This document shows, piece after piece, positions 23,423 to 35,052 of a DNA stretch of 64,000 nt (its first letter is position 1; each line of letters begins with the position of its first letter). The DNA is from Axinella damicornis (lineage: Eukaryota > Porifera > Demospongiae > Axinellida > Axinellidae): positions 5,128,793 through 5,192,792 of the forward strand of contig OZ007515.1 in assembly GCA_963931865.1 (NCBI GenBank), given 5' to 3'. Made by a program: the position numbers and the translations under genes. The notes beneath the pieces were generated by a model, which worked only from the letters and a program-made list of their open reading frames with translations, was not told the origin of the DNA and did not search any database.

Positions 23423-23447
23423 CCCCCCCCCCCCCCCCCCCCCCCCC
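23423..23447. repeat. Poly-C run, 25 bp
   Basis: Uninterrupted C on the plus strand. Confidence 0.9.
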
Positions 23448-24636
23448 TACAGACAATACTGTAAGTGACCACAGACTGGAGGTGGGGACATCCTGGGAAT
23501 GAGGCTGTGTGTCCTCCCGATGAGACATTGTTTCAGCTGAATTTGGAACACTTTTCATCTTGTCATAGGTCTCTGATTGAGTGAATAGTCCGGCGTAGCA
23601 CTTCTTGTGGTTAGATTAGCAGCTAGGAACAGTACACCTGTGGGTGGGTATGTGCACAATACGTCAAAGATCAAAGTCTGAAGAAGCATAAAACAAATCA
23701 TCTTACGTCAACTGGAGTAGCTATAGCTCTATTTTACTGGAGATAACACATCGTTCAATGCGATGCACTTTCCTAGTGGTCCTGTGATGGACCAGCAGCA
23801 CAGTGCAAGATATGAAGCTTCAATGGTATAGTTGATAGCAGCTGAACCTGTGCATACTGGCAGCCATCCTCGTGACACCTGAATATGTATCACAGTGGAC
23901 TCAGTAACTGTTAATGTACATGTTGTACGTACACACCAGTAGATGGGATCAAGAAATAACGTACAGTGTGCTTGAAGCTGGCCACTCTCTGCCATGTTAC
24001 TTCCACTTTGTATAAACTCACACCATGCTACGACTGTCACGTACGTACTATACAATCATTTTCAGTTGGGCAATTGCAACTAAGACGTGTTAGCCAAGAT
24101 TCTGTTTGTGACATATACTAGATATAGCCCTGCTAGTTTATTGATAATAGTCATTGATACAGTGCTGGATAAAGCATGAGGTGCTTGTCCACTATTCCCA
24201 AATGATTTGAAGACCCTCTCTAACCTACCTGTACAGTCTCTGCTCAAGTGTCTGCTGTGCAGTAGGTTATCACGTAAGACAAATCTGATGGATTGAAGGT
24301 AATTGTGCCACATGTACATCAAGAACAAAAGGCATTGTTTCTTTTCTACATGCACCCTCGATCCCCCCAAGTATATTATGTTTAGCCCCTGCACCCACCA
24401 GTTGCAGTATGGTGAGGTACTTCTTCACCAGAGGAAGCGTCTCACTGCTGGATCACAGGCTGACAGGCAATATAGTAGCTGTACATCACCACATGGACCA
24501 AACAGTTCACCATCGCTGAGAGGAAGGCTGGTGTGGAGGAGGTTGGAAGAGGAGGAAGGAGGAAGAGGAGGCCAGGAGGAGGAGAAGTTGGATGATGATG
24601 AGGAGGAGGAAGAACATTCAGAGACTGGAAGGCTCT

Positions 24637-24905
24637 AGGCACTACCAGGAGCGCATGAGCTGCCGAGGCGGCGAAGGAGCATCAAACTAGTATAGACATG
24701 TTGTAGTCCCTCACGCCTTATGGTCATACCTTATATGGAAGGCCTTTGCGATACCGCACAAACGACAATTTGTTTGTCACACTTTTGCGTAAGGCCTCTT
24801 GCTGTATAAGGTAAAACTTTGGGACGTGTGAAGGACTATTACTTCAGCTAGGGTGCGCATGTTGAGTTCGACGCTCCTTCGGCGGCTCATGCGCTCCTGG
24901 CACTA
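24637..24905. mobile_element. Imperfect inverted-repeat element in ELOVL
   Basis: Plus 24637-24690 (GGCACTACCAGGAGCGCATG and onward) is repeated inverted at about 24855-24905. The interior is non-coding. The element separates ELOVL exons 4 and 5. No clear target duplication was seen. Confidence 0.55.
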
Positions 24906-25299
24906 CATGCAAGTAGCTTGTCTTCTGCTCCTCTGCCCACAGGTCCCAGTGTCTTAGTGATAAGAGCGTCAAATTCTCTCTCTCTGTGTAATCATGCTCA
25001 TGCAGTACTGTCTCTCTGCTGTGACCTAGATAGTCCATCCTAGCTGTAAGGTTCCATGTTGCATGAATTGCATATGGACATTCCCACTCCCTCCCTCCCC
25101 ATCCCTTACACTCCCTCCCTCCCTCCCTGAACCCCGCCCACTGGTGCTCACATGATCCCGATCCACCAGAGGAATACCATGGTGCTGTGGTGGTACACGG
25201 TGATCTGGTTGTTTTTCTTGCGCAGGATGAAAAAGAGCGTGCCCAGAAACTCAACAATTTTGGAGAAGTAGTACAACCACATCACTGACGCAAGCTGCG

Positions 25300-25945
25300 G
25301 GTGTGTGGGTGAGTGTGGGTGTGTGAGTGTATGCGTGAGTGTGGGTGTGTGTGTGTATGCATGAGTGTGGGTGTGTGTGAGTGTATGCGTGAGTGTGGGT
25401 GTGTGTGAGTGTGTGAGTGTGGTTGTGTGAGTGTGTGTGTGAGTGTGGGTGTGTGAGTATGCGTGAGTGTGGGTGTGTGAGTATGCGTGAGTGTGGGTGT
25501 GTGAGTGTATGCGTGAGTGTGGGTGTGTGAGTGTATGCGTGAGTGTGGGTGTGTGAGTGTATGCGTGAGTGTGGGTGTGTGAGTGTATGCGTGAGTGTGG
25601 GTGTGTGAGTGTATGCGTGAGTGTGGGTGTGTGAGTGTATGCGTGAGTGTGGGTGTGTGAGTGTATGCGTGAGTGTGGTTGTGTGAGTGTATGCGTGAGT
25701 GTGGGTGTGTGAGTGTATGCGTGAGTGTGGTTGTGTGAGTGTATGCGTGAGTGTGGGTGTGTGAGTGTATGCGTGAGTGTGGGTGTGTGAGTGTATGCGT
25801 GAGTGTGGGTGTGTGAGTGTATACGTGAGTGTGGTTGTGTGAGTGTATGCGTGAGTGTGGTTGTGTGAGTGTATGAGTGAGTGTGAGTGTATGCGTGAGT
25901 GTGAGTGTATGCGTGAGTGTGTGTGAGTGTGGGTATGCATGTCAG
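25300..25945. repeat. 26-bp minisatellite in ELOVL intron
   Basis: About 24 copies of a GTGTATGCGTGAGTGTGGGT plus GTGTGA unit, ending within a few bases of the ELOVL exon 4 acceptor (GCAG|CTTGCG). Because 26 is not a multiple of 3, all frames show His/Thr-rich peptides with a 26-residue period; these are not genes. Confidence 0.9.
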
Positions 25946-27348
25946 TGTGGATGTTGGTTGGGCAAGCACGGGTTCCTGTTCCACTAATGCTGTAAGATTC
26001 AACCAATCAGAGTACTGCATTTGGCATCAGGAGAAATTGCAGTGACTTACGAATATTATCTGGAGATAATATAAGCAATTTTCCAATGGACCAGCTGCTC
26101 GGCAAAAGAACATGTAGATACTACAGTGTGATGCTCATCAAAGGACATAGGTGTAGTGAAGTGCCTTGGTGGTCAGGTAGAACTGCAAGAGTGGTGAGCA
26201 AAACAATGGGCGTGTCCATGCAATAAGAGGGTTGTAAGATTATGTTCAGCAACTCTGAGAGTAGTTATTCACTCACCTGTAAATAGAGAGCATGACCAGG
26301 GCAAAGTTGTAGGCAATGAGGATGGGCCTCTAGCTCAAATGCTTTCTGTTTCTCCATCAGTGAGGGTCCTACCCAGCACATGACAAAGTATCCAATGCAC
26401 AGAGCAACAGTGGGCCATGGAGTCTGCATCAGAGGCCAGTGGGCTGTGCGAGGGTCTGTGTGGTGTGTGTGTGTCAGTGTGTGGGTGTATGTGTGTGTGG
26501 GTGTATGTGCATGTACACATGTGCGAGTGTGTGAAGAATGTGCCAGTGTGTATGTGTGCGTGTGGATCAAGTGTAGTCCTGGCGCGAACGAGTGTGTATA
26601 CAAATGTGACAGGACAAAAGGATTATGTATGTAACTTCAGGGGCAAGGGGATAGGGCCTCCTCTAGCTTTGCATATTTGACTGCTGATTCACACAAGTAT
26701 CTAGTCTTGTGGGCCAGCTGTATTCTGGGGGGAAATAAAGAAAAAATATGGCTGGCCCACGCCATTGTTATTATCTTAGGCAACACTTTGATGGCACCAG
26801 TAGCTGTATACGGTTTTGAACATGTTTATAGACCTCATAAAAAATCCCATTGAGAACTAGGTTGAAAGAGACTGGAGGAAATATTTAAATCTCTAGCATA
26901 AATTTCTAATTTGGAAGGGAAGACTTAAAGGGTGAATGGAGGCTAGCATTTCACCATACCTTCGCTACGCAAGAGTATGAAGTTATATTTAAACACAATT
27001 TAATTAGTGACCCATGTTCCACCAAACGTACCGCCATTTTTGATCGCAAGCTCGTAGCGATCTTTCACGGCCGCCCAGACGTCCAGACTCAAATCGTCCA
27101 TTGCCCTGCTATATGCAGCTTCGCCCACAAATGTGAGGTCACTGTGTTGTGCAATTGCATAGCTTGTGCATGTGATAGTTTACACAACTCACTCTGCAGC
27201 CCCGCCCCCTCATCTGCAGTTCCAACACTGTCAAGCTGCAGTGTCTATTGTTTTAATTTTGGGCAGGGCTAGGGCTACATGTACACGTGACGCTACCAGC
27301 TAGCTCCATTGAGATACGCCCCTTTTCTGCACTTGAGCGGTTCGCGAA

Positions 27349-30300
27349 ATGGCGGATAAAGCTCCTAGTGTGAAAGATCAAGGTCAGTCATTTCAATATT
27401 GGTAGTTTGCGGTATGTTCATTCAATCTGTCTTCCTTGCTTTATATGCTCCATTCAGGTGCTCTGAACGTGAAGAATCTTTCCTCTGAGCTGAAGTTGGT
27501 TGCTGACTGGCACCAACTCGGGATAAGGTTGGGTCTTCTGCCTGCCCAGCTGCGTCAAATCGAAAAGGAACATCCAGGTGATATTGAACGCCGCAAGGTT
27601 GAGGTGGTTGACTTATGGCTGCAAAGTACCCCTGGGGCCTCCTGGAGGCACATCGTGACTGCACTCAGAGAAATGGGTGACCTGACTACTGCTGAGAGGA
27701 TAGAGCTGAAGTATGTCAAAGGAGCAAGAGGTATGACCATTCGAAGAACAGCTTCATAACACAATTTAAAAGAAAATTTTCCATATGACTATCCAATCCT
27801 AGATAGGCATTCCATTCCAACCCAGAGTCTAATATTGCATATTATTAGTTCCCATTGTTTCACCTGCAGCTGATTCCCATCAAGAAGAGCGTAGTAAATC
27901 AGCTGCTTTTGCGTTTGAGAATCGGCAAGCCATCAACGAGAAATTTGCAGTGTTCCTTACGAATGTGCGTGATAAAATGCTCAAGAATGGAGTTGACATC
28001 GAGAAATTTCGGCTCTTCGTTGCTGCCCTCTTCCCTCCAGGAGATTGTATTCCTCAATTGCCCACCAGCTTGACCAAAGTCTTTGAAGCCATCACCCACC
28101 ATGGCCTGTGGGATTATATCCACTACTCCCCACTTGTGCGAATTGCTCGAAACTTTGGTGCTGGTGATCCTGAGGTGGAGATTTGGATCCAAAACTACTT
28201 GAAAGATCTGAAGGCATATACCATAGTAGCAAGCATTGAAGATTGCATTGACTCCGACCTAGACGCTTGCACTGACCAATCTCGAGCAGACATTGCAAAG
28301 TATGACCCTCGCTACAATCGTCCGGTAGAATGGAAAACAGATTTTGACGACCACTCCCTACAACATCTCATCAATGTATGGGAGATGTTCTCTGCTCAAT
28401 TTCTATTGCCCGTCTCCCCACCTACAGCCTTGCTTGACCGTCTTCGTAAAGGCTGTGTGTCAGTAACGTGGCTCGTGCCATCATGTCTAATTCAACAGCT
28501 TATCAAGGGAGTGAAAGTCAACGTCACGTTTTTCCAAAAGCACCGTATTCTGAAAGTGGAAGTTGAGCACAAGGTTGTCTATGAAGAGGAGGAAACCAGA
28601 GAAGTAAGTTCAATTTCCATGAAAATTCTCACTCTAGTAAACAATTCCCCCCCCCCCCCCCCCCCCCCCCCCCATTTTCTACTCTGAGTCTATAAAGTGG
28701 GGAGGGGACTTTTCATTAAGCCATGGATATACCTCCCCCCCCCCCCCCCCCCCCCCCCCCAAATAAAAACAAAAAAAAACAACAACAACAACAACAAGGA
28801 TGCAGTGAGGTCATAAAAATTTATGACAACTTTGCCTTACTTCTATTCATGACAGGCTTACCTCTATATAGCACATCTAAAACTCATCAGATGAGTTTTA
28901 GATGTGCTATTATAGAGGTAAGCCTGTCATGAGAATATGTGATGTGCAACTATGTTTGTTCCCAGGTTCTGGGAACAAACATTATTGGTCATGTACAGTG
29001 AGATAGATAGTTTACATCATCAGTATAATTATAGCAACAGTTGTTAGATTTATTCCCAGATGAGTTTTAGCATGCTAGAGGTAAGCCTGTCATGAATATG
29101 TGATGTGCAGGTGTGGCAATGACCGATCTCTCATTTGTTATGTGAGAAGTTAGCAGTAGGTTCTTCCCTCCATCCACAATTTATTTGAGCTGCCATGTAT
29201 AGCAAGTTATGGAAAGCTGTGAACTTTTGTGTCGGCCATTCACAGGGGCTGCGGAAGCGTTATTTTGAGCTTTGGTCAGGCAAAATATAGTTGAGGCATT
29301 AAGCAGAGGCTGCGGAGCAGCCGGCAAAGCGCAGAATACGTTTGTCGGGAAATGTTTGGAAGTTAGGACCTCTGAGATCGTATCTGCTCGCTTTTTCAGG
29401 CGCCATCACAGCAAACAGTGGACCTGTTCCACCACCAATTAGTTATCACCAGCTTCCAGGAAGAGGATGTCACTTCTGATACAAACTGCCCTACACGCAC
29501 ATACACTATAGCACATAAGTGGGTGTGTATAGAAATAAGCAACTCCAGCCTCAGGTGTAAACATCACAATAGTCAGCATACAGTGTGTCATAGAATGGAG
29601 TAGAAGTGGTCAATGGCTAAACTGTTGGCATCCTGAACCTTCAGCAAATGGTGTACCAGCTGAATGTATTAAATTTACAACCAGCAAAACTGTCCAGTAT
29701 TGGAATGAAATGTGAATGTTGGGTATTGTTACTCTATGTACACTACTATACCTGCAGGAACCACAACTTGCTCACCAGAAGGAACCACCGGTTACCAAGG
29801 TAACGATGGGACACGAGGGAGAACCAGAAATGAGCCAACGATGTGAAAAGTCAGCAACGTCGACAAAGAAGGAAATGTATGGAGGGTACGATTGTGACTT
29901 TGTACGACCACCTACAAGCGCTTTTCAAACGAAATGTCCGATATGTCACCTGCTACTTCATGATCCGTACCAAGTTACCTGTTGTGGCACCAACTTCTGC
30001 CACACATGTATTCAACGACTGCAAGCTGACAACAGCTCCTGTGCGACATGCAGGGAAGACAACTTTGAAGTATTTCCGAACAAAGGCTTGAAGCGTTCAC
30101 TGAACCAGTTGCGAGTTTACTGTACATACAGAAAAAATGGTTGTCAGTGGAGAGGAGAACTGGGAGAGCTGGACAGTCACTTGAACATACGCAAGCAGTG
30201 CCCACTCACAGTGTTTCCTGTCAAACTAATGCTGACTAACTACGAAGAAATGAAGAGAAGTAATGGGGAGTGGTATAGCCCACCATTCTACACCCACCAA

Positions 30301-32088
30301 CAGGGGTACAAGATGTGTCTCAGAGTGTATGCTAATGGCTATGGTGAAGGCAAGGGCACACATGTGTCAGTGTTTGCCTACCTGATGCGAGGAGAGTTCG
30401 ATGACCACCTCAAATGGCCATTCCGAGGTCATGTTGTCATCCAGCTCTGCAATCAACTCCAAGACAAGTACCATTGTGGATACACCATTGACTTCAGTGA
30501 GGCAACAGCTGCCCGAGTCATCAGTCGAGTGACCAGTGCAGAGAGAGCTGGAGTTGGGCGGGGCTGTTCTACCCTCATTCCCCACAATGACCTCAACTTC
30601 AACCCAACCAACAACTGCCGGTACCTCAAGAACGACTGTCTTCACTTTCAAATTGTTGCCGTGGAGTCACTATCAGAGCCTGGGGTACTTCCGACTGGAC
30701 GGACCATGACAATCTTTGAGAAACATAAGGTAGAGAGTGACTACTGGTTCTCCCCACCATTCTACACCAACCCACAAGGGTACAAGATGTGTCTCAAAGT
30801 GAATGTTAATGGCTATGGTAAAGGCAAGGGCACACATGTGTCAGTGTTTGCCTTCCTGATGCGAGGAGAGTTTGATGACCACCTCAAATGGCCATTCCGA
30901 GGTCATGTTGTCATCCAGCTCTGCAATCAACTGCAAGACAAGTACCACCGTGGACACACCATTGAATTCAGTGAGACAACAGATGCCCGAGTCATCAGTC
31001 GAGTGACCAGTGGAGAGAGAGCAGACAGTGGGTGGGGCTGTGATACCCTCATTCCCCACAATGACCTCAACTTCAACCCAACCAACAACTGCCAGTACCT
31101 CAAGAACGACTGTCTTCACTTTCAAATTGTTGCTGTGGAGTCACTATCAGAGCCTGGGGTGCTTCCGAATGAACTAACTATGACAAACTTTAAGGTAAAC
31201 AGTGACGACTGGTTCTCCCCACCATTCTACACCCACCCACAGGGGTACAAGATGAGTCTCAATGTGGTTGCTGATGGCTATGGTGAAGGCAAGGGCACAC
31301 ATATGTCAGTGTTTGCCTGCCTGGTGCAAGGAGAGTTCGATGACCACCTCAAATGGCCATTCCGAGGTCATGTTGTCATCCAGCTCTGCAATCAACTCCA
31401 AGACAAGTACCACCATGGATACACCATTGACTTCAGTAAGACAACAGATGCCAGAATCATCAGTCGAGTGACCAGTGGAGAGAGAGCTGAAAGTGGGTGG
31501 GGCTGTGATACCCTCATTCCTCGCAAGGACCTCAACTTCAACCCAACCAATAACTGCCAGTACCTCAAGAACGACTGTCTTCACTTTCAAATTGTTGCCG
31601 TGGAGTCACTATCAGAGCCTGGGTTACTTCTGACTGAACGGACCATGACACGCTTTGAGCAACACAAGGTAGCAAGTGACTACTGGTACTCCCCACCATT
31701 CTACACCCACCCACAGGGGTACAAGATGTGTCTCAGAGTGGATGCTAATGGCTTTGGTGGCGGTGAGGGCACACATGTGTCAGTGTTTGCCTCCCTGATG
31801 CGAGGAGAGTTTGATTACCACATCAAATGGCCATTCCAAGGTCATGTCACTGTTGCAATACTGAACCAGCTAGAAGACAACAACCACAGAACAAAAACTA
31901 TTGCATTTACTAACACAACAGAGAGCAAATACACAAGTAGAGTGACGAAAGGAGCAAGAGCTCCAGGTGGGTGGGGCTACTTTACCTTCATAGCCCACTC
32001 TGAACTGAACTACAATCCCACTAAGAACTGCCAGTACCTCATGAATGACTGCCTTCGCTTCCAAATTGTTAAAGTTGAACTGAAGTGA
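27349..32088 (+). CDS. Death domain-RING-4x TRAF-C protein
   Basis: Exons 27349-27382, 27458-27730, 27870-28603 and 29758-32088 join in consistent phase (34+273+734 nt = 347 codons, then 776 residues) for 1123 residues. Residues ~12-98 are a death domain (ADWHQLGIRLGL, WRHIVTALREMG). Residues ~103-347 are an unrecognised domain ending in an acidic EEEE stretch. A RING lies at ~407-446 (CPIC...CCGTNFCHTC...CATC; the usual His of CGHxFC is Thr), followed by a Cys-rich TRAF-zinc-finger-like segment. Four tandem TRAF-C/MATH domains follow (PFYT...GYKMCLRV, GTHVSVFAYLMRGEFDD, LKWPF) at about 30270, 30740, 31205 and 31680. Likely role: innate-immune or death-signalling adaptor, possibly a ubiquitin ligase (inference). 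An optional extra exon near 29400-29520 cannot be excluded. Confidence 0.9.
28647..28673. repeat. Poly-C run, 27 bp
   Basis: Starts 43 bases after the exon 3 donor of the death-domain gene; a second run follows at 28735-28760. Confidence 0.9.
28735..28760. repeat. Poly-C run, 26 bp
   Basis: Uninterrupted C, followed by an A-rich ACAACAACA stretch. Confidence 0.9.
28848..28931. repeat. 84-bp hairpin with nearby third copy
   Basis: Arms starting CATGACAGGCTTACCTCTAT are complementary apart from a one- to two-base slip, around ATCTAAAACTCATCAGATG. The right-arm sequence recurs in direct orientation, slightly shortened, at about 29057-29095. Intronic. Confidence 0.85.
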
Positions 32089-32212
32089 TAAGTGATAAGT
32101 GATAACTTCTCAATACAAACAAAGTGCACAATATTATTTGAGTCTTAAACTTTTGTATTACTATTTGCTGTCGTTGGTGGTGCAGATTATGTTTTTTCAT
32201 TCTGATTGTTAC

Positions 32213-32335
32213 TATCACTATCAGAGCCTGGGGTGGATGGACCATGACAAACTTTGAGCAACAGAGTGACTACTGGTTCTCCCCACCATTCTACACCAAC
32301 CCACAGGAGTACAAGTTGTGTCTCAAAAATTAAAA
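32213..32335 (+). pseudogene. Decayed fifth TRAF-C repeat fragment
   Basis: About 120 bases beyond the stop codon, a stretch repeats the inter-domain linker and start of a TRAF-C unit (CACTATCAGAGCCTGGGGT, GACTACTGGTTCTCCCCACC, CACAGGAGTACAAG) with internal deletions and frame loss. It is the remains of another tandem copy. Confidence 0.85.
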
Positions 32336-32999
32336 GGGATTTAGTGATGGCCTGTGACATTCGGAATTATTCAGCCTCGAAAAAGCTAAGAAACAAGGAG
32401 AATGCCATTAACCAGGCTCAGTCCCATCCCATTGAAAAATGTAGAATTTAGGGATGGGATGGGCCGAAAGGAGCTACTACGACGAAAGCGATGTTGTTCT
32501 GTGAGTGAACTACCTCAGGAAATGCTTTTGTTGTCCAGCTATGCTAGGCAATGAGAAAGAAAGAAAGATGACGAAATTGGAATTTTCCGGCGACTTATTT
32601 CTCGACTCCCGCGTACTCTCAGGTACGTTTGCGAGTGTTTTTGTGAACTGCTAGGCAGTATCATTGTCTGCATGCTTGGTTTGGGGGTAGTAGCTTCTTC
32701 GGCCGTTTTCCTGCTGGTGCATCAGTATGGTATTTCGAAATTTCCTTAGCCATCCCTAAATAGAGAACGCTACCGCGTTCTCTGATATTATCCATGCCCC
32801 CCCCCTACCCAACCAGCCCTGCTCCCTGACTCCTTCAGCTCAGTGGTATGTAACTACAAACCGTGGTACTATGGCACAAAGTGACAACCATACTGACTAC
32901 AGAATTTTAAAAACTGCTTCACTTGAACAGATAAATAAATCTCCAGTTTCAAACAATTAATGAAGTCAATCAACACACACTAGTACTTGAACAGTCTTC
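32336..32999. other. No supported gene
   Basis: Short frames only. Includes ACGCTACCGCGTTCTC-type self-complementary sequence near 32767 but no clear element. Confidence 0.4.
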
Positions 33000-33135
33000 T
33001 GCCGATGGGTTCGCCTCTGCAGATGGGTTTTCCCCTGTTGATGGCTTCTCCTCTGCAGATGGTTTTCCCCTGCTGATGGCTCCTCTGTAGTTGGGTTTTC
33101 CCCTGTTGATGTTTTCTCCTCTGTAGATGGGTTTG
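33000..33135. repeat. ~36-bp minisatellite
   Basis: Degenerate units of GATGGGTTTTCCCCTGTTGA and CTCCTCTGCA. The minus strand reads a 12-residue Gly/Lys/Pro/Ser/Glu-rich repeat with no domain. Confidence 0.65.
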
Positions 33136-33139
33136 ATGG

Positions 33140-33360
33140 TGAGTATATTTATACCATCACATTTTGGGCCAAATATGTACTGATAAGTCTTCAGGTGATA
33201 AAATGTCTTCAAAGACTATAGTGTACCAAGAGCATCATCGACGATGATTTTCATCATGCGCTCTTGAGTGTACACAAGGAGTAATAATTTCATCAATTAT
33301 TTACTACAATGTGAATGACTGTGTTTGTCACCCTTAAAATTTGAAAGGATGGAATGTTTG
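33140..33360 (+). repeat. Dispersed repeat, copy 2 (empty site)
   Basis: Aligned to 22255-22580 and uninterrupted where that copy holds a MITE-like insertion. Confidence 0.7.
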
Positions 33361-34024
33361 AGGTTTGTTTGATGACCAGTCCTAGTCTAGCCACGAGCAC
33401 CAGGCTGGTTACACACGCACATGCGGTGAAGCTGTGCATGAAAGGCAGAAAGGGTCTAGCAAACATTGCACTTGTAATGATTGCGTGTCAACTGACCAAT
33501 CAGATCTCACTGAAGCGATTCGTTCCAATTTTATTCATGACTCTCGCGGTAGCAAACTGAGCCGCTCGCGTGTGATCAACCCGGCAGAGAGTGTCTAAAA
33601 GCCTACACTCGAGCTAATCTAGTCCAACCCTTCAAGGGGTATAGAACACATCCTCAACTCCAGCTGGCACTTCACCGGTTCACAGGTACATGTAATTGGC
33701 ATTCCAGAGAAACGTGATCTAGTGCAATGTTTGCTGGACCCTCTCCGCCCTCCGCGTACAGCTTCGCCGTGCACCCACTTGACTGGCCAGGCGGAGAGGG
33801 GCTAGCGGCTAGACTGGGCCAGTCCTTAGTGGCTGTGGTTAGCATGTTCTTCATAGGAAACAGCAAGTTTCAGAACTTCAATCTCACACTATCCATATAC
33901 TACATGCACACCGGTTTTCTTGCAATGTCCAGTTGAAAACTAATCTTTGGAAGCCAATTAATGGGCTTACTTCAAATTATGCTCACTAGCAGACTGTTGC
34001 TCTGCTAACCAATTGTGATCGGAA

Positions 34025-34190
34025 AGGTGTGCTCACCTAAGGTGCACTCCTAACCTAACGTGCACTCCTAACATAAGGTGTGCTGTGTGCTGCTAACCTA
34101 CATGTAAGGTGGCTCCTAACCTAAGGTGTTCCATTAACCGAACAACTTAAGGTACGCTCCTAACATAAGGGTGCTCCTAACCTGCATGTA
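34025..34190. repeat. ~18-bp minisatellite
   Basis: Degenerate units of AAGGTGCACTCCTAACCT with variable length. No gene recognised between about 33.4 and 35.6 kb otherwise. Confidence 0.65.
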
Positions 34191-34745
34191 AATTAGTGTC
34201 TGGAAAAAGTGACAAAGAGGTCCGTGTGACATTTTACTTCAATTGACAAATAGAATTGTAGTAGTCAGGTATTTTATGCAATAGCATTCAAGCCGGCTAA
34301 TTAGAGCCTGAACCCGGATGGTTGCTAAGTGCAAGGAGCTAAAAACAATGAACCTCAATAATTGGTCATTAATTATAGCTTAATACCGGGGATCCATGTT
34401 GCTGTGGCGACAATGACACACAGTGGTGGAACGATCAGCCTATAGTGAAGGGGATGTTGGCCCAGTGGTTGGAGGGTTTGAGGTATTAGTTTGAACACTG
34501 TATGCAGAATGGAGAACAGAAACGCTGGATGCAGAGTGGGGAACAGGAACACTGGATATAGAATGACAGGAACACTGGATGTGGAATGGGGAACAGAAAC
34601 AGGGATTGATGGGACTGCTTCTGTAGTCATATATACTTATCAGGAGTAGCACCATCAGGAACTATTTGGTAGTTGCGTGCCTGATCACATGAGTTGGTAT
34701 TCCAATGAGAGAAAGGTGAGTGGGGGTGGGTGGGGGGGGGTGGGT

Positions 34746-34769
34746 GGGGGGGGGGGGGGGGGGGGGGGG
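34746..34769. repeat. Poly-G run, 24 bp
   Basis: Preceded by further shorter G runs from 34721, making a ~50-bp G-rich tract. Confidence 0.9.
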
Positions 34770-35052
34770 AAGAGAAGGACAAGGAAGAGGAAGGGAGTGT
34801 GTTTGTGGTAGCTGTCCCAGCTAACACGTCATCTAAAGTGCAGAGCTCGAGTGGTTAACAATTATGCTACTGAAACTAATCTACACTTTCTTAGCACGAA
34901 GGAAGGTTTAGTGGTCCTCTCAGTAACCTTCGCATATTGGGAAATTTAGGTGGGGAGGTAGGGAATGGGCCTGGCATCAATGTGAACAAGTAGAAACATA
35001 CCTACACTGAATTAGGATTGCGGTCAATTTGCGGAACATTCCACCATTTTGA

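Larger units (their letters stand above)
22581..24398. other. No supported gene; MITE and poly-C
   Basis: Holds the 139-bp element at 22992-23130, a (TG)n stretch near 23252-23273 and a poly-C run. No exon recognised. Missing 3' ELOVL exons would be expected between about 22.5 and 24.4 kb. Confidence 0.4.
24399..27101 (-). pseudogene. ELOVL-type fatty-acid elongase, indel-damaged
   Basis: Minus-strand pieces: exon 1 27101-27032 (ATG, MDDLSLDVWAAV); exon 2 26455-26277 (DPRTAHWPLMQTPWPTV, joins exon 1 in phase); a tentative exon 3 26182-26051 (FYLTTKALHYTYV); exon 4 25294-25152 ([18 protein letters not shown], then VYHHSTM and LWWIGI); exon 5 24515-24399 (NCLVHVVMYSYY, later KKYLTILQL in a shifted frame). 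ELO proteins add two carbons to fatty acyl-CoA in the ER. Defects: one extra base in exon 2 before ILIAYNFALVML; loss of three residues at the HxxHH box, leaving TVYHH; a two-base gain and one-base loss in exon 5. An exon is also missing between 4 and 5. Conservation around each break suggests recent decay or assembly error. Confidence 0.8.

Noticed and set aside
25148..26020. 290-codon His/Thr-rich protein
   Set aside because: It is a read-through of the 26-bp minisatellite. Only its last ~48 codons are coding, and those are ELOVL exon 4.
29418..29603. Extra coding exon in the death-domain gene
   Set aside because: An acceptor-like TTTTTCAG and an open stretch exist, but no good donor was found, and exons 3 and 4 already join in phase.
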